This document shows positions 51,381-59,567 of a stretch of DNA of 64,000 bases, one piece after another. The DNA comes from Nitrospirota bacterium (GTDB taxonomy: Bacteria; Nitrospirota; Thermodesulfovibrionia; Thermodesulfovibrionales; UBA6898). Below the pieces are notes generated by a model. The model was given only the letters and a program-made list of their open reading frames with translations. It did no database searches and had not been told where the DNA came from. The translations under genes and the position numbers were made by a program. The first letter of the stretch is position 1. Each line of letters begins with the position of its first letter. Location of the stretch: the NCBI GenBank assembly GCA_021825365.1, contig JAKAHR010000016.1, positions 16,196-80,195 of the forward strand, written 5' to 3'.

Positions 51381-51393
51381 TGAAGGGAAGGGG

Positions 51394-52785
51394 TTACGCC
51401 TTTTCGGGCGCCGGGCTCACATACGGCATCGGTTCCCTGCCGAGCCTGAAGTAGTCGACAACAAAGATGCCGACCCCGATGAGGAATCCGACACCGAATA
51501 TCGCCCTGAGGATCCAGAACCAGAGGTTGTACGTCGCCTTTACGGTCACATAGTCGAGCCCCATCAGCCTTTCCATGTAGGTCTGTACCATGCCCGCGCC
51601 GGTGGTGACGAGGACGATGAATACCATCGAGATCGTCATCCACCAGAAGGACTGAAACGCCCGTGAAGGGTTGAATTCCTTCACGCCCCGTATGGCAGGC
51701 AGCGTCACGTAGATCATCGACATTACCAGCAGCACGTAGGCGCCGTAGAAGGCGAGATGACCGTGCGCCGTGGTGATCTGCGTCCCGTGGGTCCACTTGT
51801 TCACCTCCGGGAGGGTATGGATCACCCCCCAGAGCCCCGCGCCGACGAAGTTGAAAATGGCATGGGCGACTGTATAGTAGAGCCCCGCCCTGTTGGTGAC
51901 GTTACGCGCCTCGCGCGTCGTCCTGAAGGCGTCCCATACCATCACCAGAAGCGGGATGGGCTCAAGGGAACTGAAAATGCCGCCGATCCAGAGCCAGTAC
52001 TGCGGCGTGCCGATCCAGTAGTAGTGATGGCCCGTCCCGAGGATGCCGGTGAACATCACGAGGCCTACCTCGAGGTACATCCATTTTTCGAGCGCGTGCC
52101 TGGGAGCCCCGATCACCTTCATGAGCATGAAGGCGAGGAGCGCTCCGGCGATGATCTCCCAGGCGCCTTCGACCCAGAGGTGCACTACCCACCACCACCA
52201 GAACTGGTCCTTTACCATGCTCTTCATGTAGACCATGCCCGGCAGGTACATGAGGGCGAGGAAGGTGAGTCCGCCAAGCAGGACTCCCTGGATGCCGGTC
52301 CATTTCTTTGTCTTGAGCACCGTCATGAAACAATTGAAGAGGAAGACGAGGACCGAGATGACGATGAGGATATCCGCCCAACGGGGCGCCTCGATGTATT
52401 TCCTCCCCTCGTTCAGCGTGAGCGTGCCCAGCACCGTTCCGTTGGCCTGGGGATTGATGCCTGCCCAGATATAGCCGAGGACGACCGCGGTAATCGTGAC
52501 GACGGTCGCCCAGAACTGGAGCTTTGCGAGGGGGATGCTCCAGAGCTCTGATTCCGACTCCTCGGGGATGACGTAGTAGGTAGCGCCCATCAGCCCGCAA
52601 AGGAGCCAGACGATCAGGGCGTTGATATGGAGCGTCTTGACGATGTTGAACTTCAGGAAGAAGAAGTCAGGCCACAGGAACTGGAGCGACGCCACCAGCC
52701 CCACCACGACCTGGACCAGGAAAAGGACCACCGCAAAGGTGAAGAAATCCTGGGCTATTTTCTGGCTTTGATATTTAATGCTCAT
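51394..52785 (-). CDS. norB: Nitric oxide reductase cytochrome b subunit NorB
   Basis: A 463-residue, roughly 12-helix catalytic subunit of cytochrome c-dependent nitric oxide reductase, which reduces 2 NO to N2O. Conserved stretches include LHINALIVWLLCGLMGATYY, VVHLWVEGAWE (FeB His and Glu), GTGHHYYWIGTP (the His pair) and ITTAHGHLAFYGAYV (heme ligands). It lacks the N-terminal extension of qNOR and pairs with norC, so it is cNOR. GGAGGT 7 nt before the ATG at 52785 sets the start; an in-frame GTG at 52794 lies inside that ribosome-binding site. Role: detoxification or denitrification. Confidence 0.95.
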   Translation of the reverse strand: MSIKYQSQKIAQDFFTFAVVLFLVQVVVGLVASLQFLWPDFFFLKFNIVKTLHINALIVWLLCGLMGATYYVIPEESESELWSIPLAKLQFWATVVTITAVVLGYIWAGINPQANGTVLGTLTLNEGRKYIEAPRWADILIVISVLVFLFNCFMTVLKTKKWTGIQGVLLGGLTFLALMYLPGMVYMKSMVKDQFWWWWVVHLWVEGAWEIIAGALLAFMLMKVIGAPRHALEKWMYLEVGLVMFTGILGTGHHYYWIGTPQYWLWIGGIFSSLEPIPLLVMVWDAFRTTREARNVTNRAGLYYTVAHAIFNFVGAGLWGVIHTLPEVNKWTHGTQITTAHGHLAFYGAYVLLVMSMIYVTLPAIRGVKEFNPSRAFQSFWWMTISMVFIVLVTTGAGMVQTYMERLMGLDYVTVKATYNLWFWILRAIFGVGFLIGVGIFVVDYFRLGREPMPYVSPAPEKA

Positions 52786-52797
52786 GGCATTCACCTC

Positions 52798-53469
52798 CTA
52801 TTTCAGCGTAATCATGTAATCAGTCAGTTGCCGGATGTCCGCGTCCGGGGCCTCGACCTTCGGCATCGCCGAGTTGCGGACATATTCGCCCGGGTCCTTG
52901 AAGTGGCCGAAGAGCCATGCACGGTCCCTCCTGCTGCCTACGCGGGTGAGATCAGGGCCGGACGTGCCTCCGATGCCGTTTATCGCGTGGCAATTGGAGC
53001 ATCCCAGGGATTGGTATACCCTCTGGCCGGCGGTGAGCTCCCTGCCTCCGACGCCCGCTGCAACGGCGAGGATCGGCTTGGGCGGCCACCCGTTTGTATC
53101 CACCTTAGCTATCCAGTCGAAGAAGGCGAGAAGGTTGTCCGCCTCGGCGGACGTGATGCCCAGTTTGGGCATGGCAGCGGCAGGGTTTACCGACCGGGGG
53201 TCCATGATGAACTGCTTGAGGTATCCCTTGGGTTTCCTGTCCGAGACCTTCGTCATGTCCGGGGCGAAGTACGACCCTGTGCCGAAAATCGTATGACAGC
53301 CGATGCAGTCATATTTGTGCCAGACCATCTTTCCGGCGTTCACCTCGTTTGTCACCTCGGGCGCCCGCTGGTCGAGCTTCCCCATGGTGTCGTAGGTGAA
53401 AGCCAGGAAGATGACGAAGAAAAAGAGACTGCCGAAGATGAAAAGATTTCTCGCAGCCCTGTTGCTCAT
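52798..53469 (-). CDS. norC: Nitric oxide reductase cytochrome c subunit NorC, diheme
   Basis: A 223-residue membrane-anchored cytochrome c that feeds electrons to NorB. TM anchor at residues 8-28, heme motif CIGCH at 55-59 within the NorC domain (HTIFGTGSYFAPDMTKV), and a second heme motif CSNCH at 157-161 in an added cytochrome c domain ending with SAMPKVEAPDADIRQLTDYM. Typical NorC is about 150 residues with one heme. GGAGGT 5 nt before the ATG at 53469 fixes the start. It is the first gene of norCB. Confidence 0.92.
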   Translation of the reverse strand: MSNRAARNLFIFGSLFFFVIFLAFTYDTMGKLDQRAPEVTNEVNAGKMVWHKYDCIGCHTIFGTGSYFAPDMTKVSDRKPKGYLKQFIMDPRSVNPAAAMPKLGITSAEADNLLAFFDWIAKVDTNGWPPKPILAVAAGVGGRELTAGQRVYQSLGCSNCHAINGIGGTSGPDLTRVGSRRDRAWLFGHFKDPGEYVRNSAMPKVEAPDADIRQLTDYMITLK

Positions 53470-53499
53470 AAGCACCTCCTTTTTTGTAACCTTGCTCCC

Positions 53500-53543
53500 A
53501 TTATCAGGGAAGGGGGTGCGCGGCTGCTATGACGCAGGTCATA
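53500..53543 (-). promoter_or_regulatory. norCB promoter with a CRP/FNR-family (DNR/NNR-like) site
   Basis: The perfect palindrome TATGAC-GCAG-GTCATA occupies 53528-53543. On the minus strand a -10 box GATAAT lies at 53505-53500, predicting a start near 53493. The palindrome centre is then about 42 bp upstream, the position of a class II activator. TTGAC-N4-GTCAA-like sites are those of DNR/NNR regulators that respond to NO. The regulator gene is not in the window. Confidence 0.65.
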
Positions 53544-53775
53544 CGGCCCGGGAAGAGACGCGGAGGGCAGACACGCCCGTTAAAGGCCGGATCGAGGGAG
53601 TCCCGGCCGACGGGTTCATGTCAGGTCTGAGGGAATGTTCAGGATGTTACGGCGTGCGGGGTGGTGCAGGGAAAACTGCGTTTCTGCACAGGCCGCATAT
53701 CGTTTCCGTCAGCAGGCAGGGAACGGGCAGGGTCTTCTCCTGCCTTTATGAAGTGAAGCGGAGAATGTGTTCGGA
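53544..53775. other. Intergenic region between norCB and the small coiled-coil gene
   Basis: No gene or clear repeat is visible in this stretch upstream of the norCB activator site. It also forms the 3' flank of the small minus-strand gene at 53776. Confidence 0.5.
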
Positions 53776-54021
53776 CTACTGCGGGATGAACTTGTTGGCG
53801 AAGACCGCTCTCCTGAGGTCGTCGAGCTTGTTCTGGATCTCGTTGAGCTCCTCCCTCACCTCGCCGTTGTCGAGTTCCGAAATTTTCTTTGCCTTCTCGA
53901 GGAGCAGGACGCCCAGCTCAGCCATCTTCTGCGGCAGTTCCGCCATGCCAACCTCACCCTTGACATACTTGTTTCCCCGGATGGCGGCCGCGTTCATAAG
54001 GTCCCGTAGAGTGCTGTCCAT
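53776..54021 (-). CDS. Small helical protein of unknown function
   Basis: An 81-residue soluble, mostly helical protein with heptad-like Leu spacing (LPQKMAELGVLLLEKAKKIS, then NEIQNKLDDLRRAVFANKF). GGAGGG 7 nt before the ATG at 54021 supports translation. It stands alone, divergent from marC. I do not recognise the family; the coiled-coil character suggests an oligomeric or adaptor protein. Confidence 0.6.
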   Translation of the reverse strand: MDSTLRDLMNAAAIRGNKYVKGEVGMAELPQKMAELGVLLLEKAKKISELDNGEVREELNEIQNKLDDLRRAVFANKFIPQ

Positions 54022-54099
54022 GATAATCCCTCCGCTGCTGACACTGAATATGTTATTCGCGATTAGCCTATCAGATCGGACGGCTGCCAGTCAATGGCT

Positions 54100-54127
54100 A
54101 TGACCGGCTGCCGCCATGGTCTATAAT
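54100..54127 (+). promoter_or_regulatory. Leaderless promoter of the MarC-family gene
   Basis: ATGACC (54100-54105, four of six matches to TTGACA), a 16-nt spacer and a perfect TATAAT (54122-54127) end 5 nt before the ATG at 54133. No Shine-Dalgarno fits in the gap, so transcription likely begins at the start codon. Confidence 0.6.
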
Positions 54128-54132
54128 GAAGC

Positions 54133-54729
54133 ATGACCGGGTTCATCAACGCCCTGCCTCTTGCCTTCATACCGCTCTTCGTGGCGATCGACATCTTTGC
54201 CGTTCTGCCCCTGTTCCTCAGCCTCACCCGGGGGATGGAGAAGCGCCGGCAGGACGCGGTGATCAGGGAGTCGATCATCACCGCCCTCTTTGTGAGCCTC
54301 GCCTTTATCGGGGCAGGGGAGGCGATCTTCCGTATCCTGGGGATAACCGCCGACGACTTCAAGATAGCCGGAGGCCTGGTGCTCCTCGTCTTTGCGATCC
54401 TTGACCTGATCCGCCGCGGGCAGGCTGCAGGAGCGGCTGAAGGCAAACTGGGCGTTGTGCCGATCGGCGTGCCCCTCATCGTCGGGCCGGCGGTGCTCAC
54501 GACTCTCCTCGTCCTTGTCGAGCACCAGGGCATCCTGGCGACGATCGTTTCCCTCCTGCTCAACCTCGTCATCGTCTGGATCTCCTTTAAGAAGGGACCC
54601 TCGATCGTCCGGGTGCTGGGGGAGGGTGGAGTCCTGGCGATATCCAAGATCATGGCCCTGCTCCTGGCATCGATAGCCGTGATGATGATCCGCATCGGGA
54701 TCGAGAACCTGATCAGGAAGGCGGCGTGA
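54133..54729 (+). CDS. MarC-family integral membrane protein
   Basis: A 198-residue inner-membrane protein with six hydrophobic helices. The MarC/UPF0056 pattern is clear: LAFIPLFVAIDIFAVLPLFL, then GGLVLLVFAILDL, GVVPIGVPLIVGPAVLTTLL and the final IMALLLASIAVMMIRIGIEN. The family's transport role is unsettled. The ATG at 54133 is 5 nt from a TATAAT box and has no Shine-Dalgarno. It converges on the tRNA nucleotidyltransferase gene 18 bp downstream. Confidence 0.9.
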   Translation: MTGFINALPLAFIPLFVAIDIFAVLPLFLSLTRGMEKRRQDAVIRESIITALFVSLAFIGAGEAIFRILGITADDFKIAGGLVLLVFAILDLIRRGQAAGAAEGKLGVVPIGVPLIVGPAVLTTLLVLVEHQGILATIVSLLLNLVIVWISFKKGPSIVRVLGEGGVLAISKIMALLLASIAVMMIRIGIENLIRKAA

Positions 54730-54747
54730 TCAGGCGGGGCTTCACCG

Positions 54748-57378
54748 TCAGCCGCCGCCCGGAGAATCGGCGGAGGAGAGGTAGCGCTCCCTGACAAACC
54801 TGCGTTCGTCCTCCGCTGTCCTGAGGTTGCCCCGCAGCCGCTCGTCGAGGAGATCCTTCAGGATCTTCGTGTAGACCGGGCCCTGGGGGATGCCCAGTGA
54901 CAGGAGGTCGCTCCCCCGCAGGAGCGGCCTGGTCCGCTTCATCTCGATAAGGAACTGGGATATCCCCTTCTTTCTCCTGCTGTCCCGCGAGACCGCCATC
55001 GCAAAGAGGAGGATCTCAAGCTCGACAGGGGCGAGAAGGTGGTACAGGGCCGCAGGGTCCTGCAGTGGGAGATGGGAGATGATGCGGGCACGCTCGGCGG
55101 TGCTCTTCAGGATGATCTCCCTTGTCCGGGGCGGCGCATCGAGGCGGGCAAGCGCCTCCGGCAGGTCCTGCGCGTCGAGGTTCGAAAGGAGTGCCATCAG
55201 GTACAGCACGCCGGTGTCGGCCTGTGCATCGAGGTACAGGAGGTTGTACCAGGCGATCGTCTCGTAGAGGGACGAGAGCACGGCCTCGAGTTTCTCATCG
55301 AACACCAGGTTCTTGTGGATCACCTTCAGAAGCCCGTGGTCCGAGAGCCTCCTGAGGGTTTTGACCGGGTTTGTCTCGTTGAAGGCGATCATCAGCTCCT
55401 CGAAGATCCTCGACCCGGAGAGGCGGTCGAAGAGGCTCATCTGGATCGCCGACTTGATGAGGTTTTCCGTGTGCCTGCTGAGTTTAAAACCGAAGCGCTC
55501 GGCAAAGCGGATCGCCCGGAAGGCGCGGGTGGGGTCTTCGACGTAACTGAGGTTGTGCAGCACCCGGATTGTCTTTTCCCTGATGTCCCGCTGCCCCCCG
55601 AAGAAATCGATGAGCTGCCCGAAGTCCCGGGGGTTGAGCCTGACCGCCAGGGTGTTGATGGTGAAGTCGCGGCGGTACAGGTCTTTCTTGATGGATGATG
55701 TCTCGACCTTCGGAAGCGCGGCCGGTGATTCATAATATTCCGTCCGTGCCGTGGCAACATCGAGCTTCAGGCCGTTGGAGATCAGGGTGGCGGTGCCGAA
55801 ACGCTCGTGCGACCTCACGCGCGCCCCGACCGTTACGGCGAGCTTCCGGGCGAAGGCGATCCCGTCGCCCTCGATGACGATGTCGATGTCGAGGTTCTCA
55901 TGGCCGAGGAGGAGGTCGCGCACCGAGCCTCCCACGAGGTAGGCGGTAAATCCCATGCTGTCCGCGGTCTCGCCGGCGATGACGAGGAGGCGGTAGATAG
56001 TGTCCGGGAACCGCTCCCTGAGCCAGGAGGAAAGGTTCCTTCCCGGAGAGGTCCGCTCGACCGTATCCCCCTTGTCGAGGCGGCGCTTTCTCAGAAAGTC
56101 CTCGTAGAGCACCCGCAGCAGGTCGGTCCTCGTGATCGCGCCGATGATCTCCCCCCCGCTGAGCACCGGCATGAACCGCTGGTTCTGCTCGATCATCGTC
56201 TTTTCGACGTCCCGTATCGGCGTGTCCTCCTCGACCGTCAGCGCCTCCGCTGTCGAAAACTCGATGCACTTGTTCTTCCTGAAGCCGTGGAAGAGCGCCT
56301 TCTCGACGATCTCCCGCGAGAGGAGTCCCGCATACCTTCCGTCCCTGATGATCGGCAGGACATTCACGCCGTAACGGGTCAGCTTGTCCTCGGCCTCCTT
56401 GATCGTGCTGTCCCAGGGTATCGTGATCACCGGGCTCGTCATGATGTCGGCCGCCACCTTCCCCGGGTTCACGTGCGGGGGCAGCAGTTGGCGGAGCCTG
56501 TCGGAGACGACCTCCACGGAGGCCTCCCTGATCGTGGCCGCCGCTGCCGTGGGATGGCCTCCCCCTCCGAACTCCGCCATGATCCCCGCCACATCCAGTT
56601 CCGGCGCCCTGCTGCGGGCGATGATGAGGATCTTTCCCTCCATGTCGAGGATGAGGAAGACGGCGTCGATGTCCTCTATGTCCATGATCTTGTGGGCGAG
56701 GTGGGCGGCGTCGCCGACATAGGACTCCCGGGTCGCCTTCGTGATGACGATCCGGATGCCCTTGATCACCACCTCCGCGGACGCCTTCACCAGCTCGTTG
56801 AGGAGGGACAGCTCCTCCATGTTCAGGTCCATCCGCATGTAGCTCGATACGATATTGAGGTTCGCGCCGCGCTTCAGCAGATAGGAGACGGCGAGCAGGT
56901 CCCGTTCTGTCGTGGAAGGGAAGAGGAGGGACCCGGTCTCCTCGTAGATGCCGAGGGCCATGACCGTCGCCTCCATGGGGGTGGGGTGCAGGCCCTTTGC
57001 CTTCAGGAGTTCCGTGAAGATGGTGGCGGTGGCTCCGACCTCCTCGATCTTCTCGACGGAACCGTGCATGTCCCCCGGCTCCAGCGGGTGGTGATCGTAG
57101 ATATGCAGCTTCAGGTTCCTGTTCGAAAGCACCGCGGCGAGGGGGCCGATCCTGTCGGGCTGCCTTGCGTCGACGACGATCAGCCTCGTTACGGCTGCCG
57201 TGTCGATGTCCCGGATGCGGGTGATCTCGACCGGCTGGAAGACCTCGATGAAATCACGCACCTTCCTTTCCTGGGACCCGGGGAAGACGACGGCCGCCTC
57301 GGGGAAGAGCTTCCTTGCGGCGATCATGGAGGCGAGGGAGTCGAAATCAGCGTTGATATGGCAGGTGATGATCTCCAC
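54748..57378 (-). CDS. A-adding tRNA nucleotidyltransferase with DHH and CBS domains
   Basis: An 876-residue enzyme that completes or repairs the CCA end of tRNA; in lineages with split enzymes this long form adds the terminal A. Domains: DHH-like (CHINADFDSLASMIAARKLF, DHHPLEPGDMHGS) and DHHA1 (FGGGGHPTAAAAT) over residues 1-300, two CBS domains (about 305-430), then the class II nucleotidyltransferase core with GGSVRDLLLGHENLDIDIVI and RRDFTINTLAVRL (about 455-600) and the tRNA-binding helices. The start is GTG 57378. A separate CC-adding enzyme would be expected elsewhere in the genome. Confidence 0.9.
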   Translation of the reverse strand: MEIITCHINADFDSLASMIAARKLFPEAAVVFPGSQERKVRDFIEVFQPVEITRIRDIDTAAVTRLIVVDARQPDRIGPLAAVLSNRNLKLHIYDHHPLEPGDMHGSVEKIEEVGATATIFTELLKAKGLHPTPMEATVMALGIYEETGSLLFPSTTERDLLAVSYLLKRGANLNIVSSYMRMDLNMEELSLLNELVKASAEVVIKGIRIVITKATRESYVGDAAHLAHKIMDIEDIDAVFLILDMEGKILIIARSRAPELDVAGIMAEFGGGGHPTAAAATIREASVEVVSDRLRQLLPPHVNPGKVAADIMTSPVITIPWDSTIKEAEDKLTRYGVNVLPIIRDGRYAGLLSREIVEKALFHGFRKNKCIEFSTAEALTVEEDTPIRDVEKTMIEQNQRFMPVLSGGEIIGAITRTDLLRVLYEDFLRKRRLDKGDTVERTSPGRNLSSWLRERFPDTIYRLLVIAGETADSMGFTAYLVGGSVRDLLLGHENLDIDIVIEGDGIAFARKLAVTVGARVRSHERFGTATLISNGLKLDVATARTEYYESPAALPKVETSSIKKDLYRRDFTINTLAVRLNPRDFGQLIDFFGGQRDIREKTIRVLHNLSYVEDPTRAFRAIRFAERFGFKLSRHTENLIKSAIQMSLFDRLSGSRIFEELMIAFNETNPVKTLRRLSDHGLLKVIHKNLVFDEKLEAVLSSLYETIAWYNLLYLDAQADTGVLYLMALLSNLDAQDLPEALARLDAPPRTREIILKSTAERARIISHLPLQDPAALYHLLAPVELEILLFAMAVSRDSRRKKGISQFLIEMKRTRPLLRGSDLLSLGIPQGPVYTKILKDLLDERLRGNLRTAEDERRFVRERYLSSADSPGGG

Positions 57379-57401
57379 GCAGAAACCGCCGGCGGCCGGG
57401 G

Positions 57402-58814
57402 CTATTCCCCGAAGACCGCCACCTGGTCCCTGCCCCTGTTCTTGGCGGTGAAGAGGGCGTTGTCCGCGAAGGATATGAGATCATCGTGTGATTTTATCTT
57501 GGCATGGGGGAAGGCGGAGACGCCCCCGCTGACCGTCACCCCGCCCTTGTTCTTCAGGCTCCGGAACTTGTGCTGTTTGATGCACTTCCTGATGCGCTCC
57601 GCCTCCGCAAGCGCCCCGTCGCGGGCAGTCTGGGGAAGCAGTACGATGAACTCCTCCCCGCCGTAGCGGGCGAGCACATCGCTCTGGCGGGTGTGTTTCT
57701 TGAGGAGCATGGCGAATTCACGGAGCACCTCGTCGCCGATCCGGTGGCCGTAGATATCATTGACCCGCTTGAAGTGGTCGATGTCCACCATGAGGCAGCT
57801 GATCGGCAGGCCGTACCGCTGCGAGCGGCTGAACTCCTCGATGATCCGGTGGTAGAAGAACCGGACATTGTAGATGCCGGTCAGATAATCGGTGATCGCC
57901 AGCTTCTCCAGCCGCGACTTCTCGTCTTCCACCTGCTCGAAGAGGAAGGCGTTATGCAGGGAGTTTGCAGCGGCGCTGGCGATGGTGTTGAGGAGCCTGA
58001 TCTCGTTTTGGCTGAAGGTGTGTTTTGAGCGCGACGTCCTGAGGAAGAGGGTCCCGATCACCCGGTCCCGGAAGAAGATCGGGATGACGAGGATCGACCG
58101 GATGCCCAGGGGCAGGATGATCTCCCGCACGCGCTTCATCAGGGGGTCTGTGTTGATGTCGTGGATCACCACCGCCCTCTTGGAGGTGAGCGCCTCGATG
58201 ATCTCGGGGTACTTCTTGAGACTCAGCTTCAGGCCCGCGATGCGGGGGTCCTCGAAGCTGGCGACCACAAAGGCGGAGCGGTTGAGCCAGTCAACCTTGA
58301 TGATGGAGCACCGCGTCACCGGCATGATGTCCGCTATCTTCTTGACGATCCGGTAGAGCACCTCGCGCGGGTCGAGGGTGGCCGATACGAGCCGCGTCAG
58401 GTCGGCGATCTCTTCGAGTTCCCTGAGCTCGCTTTCCATCCTGACGATCAGGTCTTTCTCGAGGATGACCGACTCGAGCTTGTGCTCGAGGTCGAGGCTG
58501 AAGTAGGGCTTGTAGAGATAACACTTCGCGTGCGCGTTGATGGCAGCCTCGATGCCGGCCTCGATATCTCCGGTGATCAGCGCGATAACAGGGTGCCGGG
58601 TGATCTTGTCGGCAACGGCCGACAGGTGGGGCTCGGTCGTGATGACCGCCGCCGGCGGGGTATCATGGACATGCCGCAGGAAGGCCGCCTCCTCCTTGAA
58701 GTAATGCGGCTTGTAGGCCCGGCTCCCGCTGAAGAACGATTCGAGAAAACGGCGGATGCTGCTGCCGCCGCCGAGGATGGCGATATCCTTTCGTGGAGCC
58801 CTTTTTGTAGCCAT
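57402..58814 (-). CDS. GAF-GGDEF diguanylate cyclase
   Basis: A 470-residue cytosolic protein. The first 115 residues look like a receiver fold without the phospho-acceptor (IAILGGGSSIRRFLESFFSG), then a GAF domain (about 140-285) and a GGDEF domain with RYGGEEFIVLLPQ. It should make c-di-GMP in response to a GAF ligand or partner. An RxxD inhibitory site is not obvious. MATKRAPRKD at 58814 with GAGG 5 nt upstream is preferred to the earlier in-frame start at 58853. It ends 23 bp before the tRNA nucleotidyltransferase gene. Confidence 0.88.
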   Translation of the reverse strand: MATKRAPRKDIAILGGGSSIRRFLESFFSGSRAYKPHYFKEEAAFLRHVHDTPPAAVITTEPHLSAVADKITRHPVIALITGDIEAGIEAAINAHAKCYLYKPYFSLDLEHKLESVILEKDLIVRMESELRELEEIADLTRLVSATLDPREVLYRIVKKIADIMPVTRCSIIKVDWLNRSAFVVASFEDPRIAGLKLSLKKYPEIIEALTSKRAVVIHDINTDPLMKRVREIILPLGIRSILVIPIFFRDRVIGTLFLRTSRSKHTFSQNEIRLLNTIASAAANSLHNAFLFEQVEDEKSRLEKLAITDYLTGIYNVRFFYHRIIEEFSRSQRYGLPISCLMVDIDHFKRVNDIYGHRIGDEVLREFAMLLKKHTRQSDVLARYGGEEFIVLLPQTARDGALAEAERIRKCIKQHKFRSLKNKGGVTVSGGVSAFPHAKIKSHDDLISFADNALFTAKNRGRDQVAVFGE

Positions 58815-58878
58815 GGTCGCCTCTATTATCGATAATTTCAGGGGAGTAGTCAATAAAAAGGGTGGAAAATCGCGATGT

Positions 58879-58907
58879 TTGACACGTGCCTGCTGATTCC
58901 TTATACT
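58879..58907 (+). promoter_or_regulatory. Consensus promoter of the DUF3842 gene, leaderless
   Basis: A perfect TTGACA (58879-58884), exactly 17 nt, and TATACT (58902-58907). The ATG at 58914 follows after 6 nt, where transcription should begin, and there is no Shine-Dalgarno. This is the clearest leaderless promoter in the window. Confidence 0.75.
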
Positions 58908-58913
58908 TCAACT

Positions 58914-59330
58914 ATGCTGAAGGTGGCGGTCGTAGACGGACAGGGCGGAGGCATCGGAAGCCTCATCGTCAAGAGGCTCCGCGAGGAGTTCGGGGAGAGG
59001 ATCGAGATCATCGCCCTCGGCACGAACGCGGCTGCCACGACGGCGATGATGAAATCCCGGGCGAACAAAGGGGCGACCGGCGAAAACGCGATCGTCTGGA
59101 ATGCGGACCGTGTGGACCTCATCGCCGGCCCGCTGAGCATAGCATTCCCCGACGCGATGCTCGGGGAGGTGACCGCGAAGATGGCGTCCGCCGTCGTCTC
59201 CTCCGGCGCCAGGACGGTCCTTCTGCCCCTGAACCAGGAAGGCATCGAGATAGCGGGGGTGAACAAGGAGCCCCTGCCGCACCTCGTGGAGCTGCTGATC
59301 AACCGGATAAAGGAGATGGAACATGTGTGA
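58914..59330 (+). CDS. DUF3842 protein
   Basis: A 138-residue protein with a Rossmann-like start, KVAVVDGQGGGIGSLIVKRL, the hallmark of DUF3842, followed by IIALGTNAAATTAMMKSRAN and the conserved end TVLLPLNQEGIEIAGVNKEP. Function is unknown; the glycine-rich loop suggests nucleotide binding. It overlaps the CooT gene by 8 bp, so the two are co-translated and may act together in metal handling. It is transcribed from its own consensus promoter. Confidence 0.88.
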   Translation: MLKVAVVDGQGGGIGSLIVKRLREEFGERIEIIALGTNAAATTAMMKSRANKGATGENAIVWNADRVDLIAGPLSIAFPDAMLGEVTAKMASAVVSSGARTVLLPLNQEGIEIAGVNKEPLPHLVELLINRIKEMEHV

Positions 59331-59517
59331 AGCGAATGCATACGTCTGTTATAAAGACGGGACCGAGGAGCTGTACCTCGAAAACGTGGACATCATGAAG
59401 CCGGAGGAGGGGAAGATATTCCTGAAGAACCTCTTCGGCGAGCAGAAGGTCTTTGAGGGCAGCATACGCGAGGTTTCCCTCCTCAGGCACAAGATCCTCC
59501 TCGAAAAAAAGGCGTAG
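59323..59517 (+). CDS. cooT: CooT-family nickel-binding protein
   Basis: A 64-residue protein matching CooT: MCEANAYVCYKDGTEELYLE at the N-terminus, with Cys2 as the expected nickel ligand, then FLKNLFGEQKVFEGSIREVS. CooT binds Ni(II) as a dimer and is known from carbon monoxide dehydrogenase maturation. In this window the nickel enzyme is the [NiFe] hydrogenase. AGGAGAT lies 6 nt before the ATG at 59323, inside the DUF3842 3' end. Confidence 0.88.
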   Translation: MCEANAYVCYKDGTEELYLENVDIMKPEEGKIFLKNLFGEQKVFEGSIREVSLLRHKILLEKKA

Positions 59518-59567
59518 GGAAAAGGGCCGGGGCAGGCAGAGGCGTCTGACCGCGGATGCCCCGCGGG

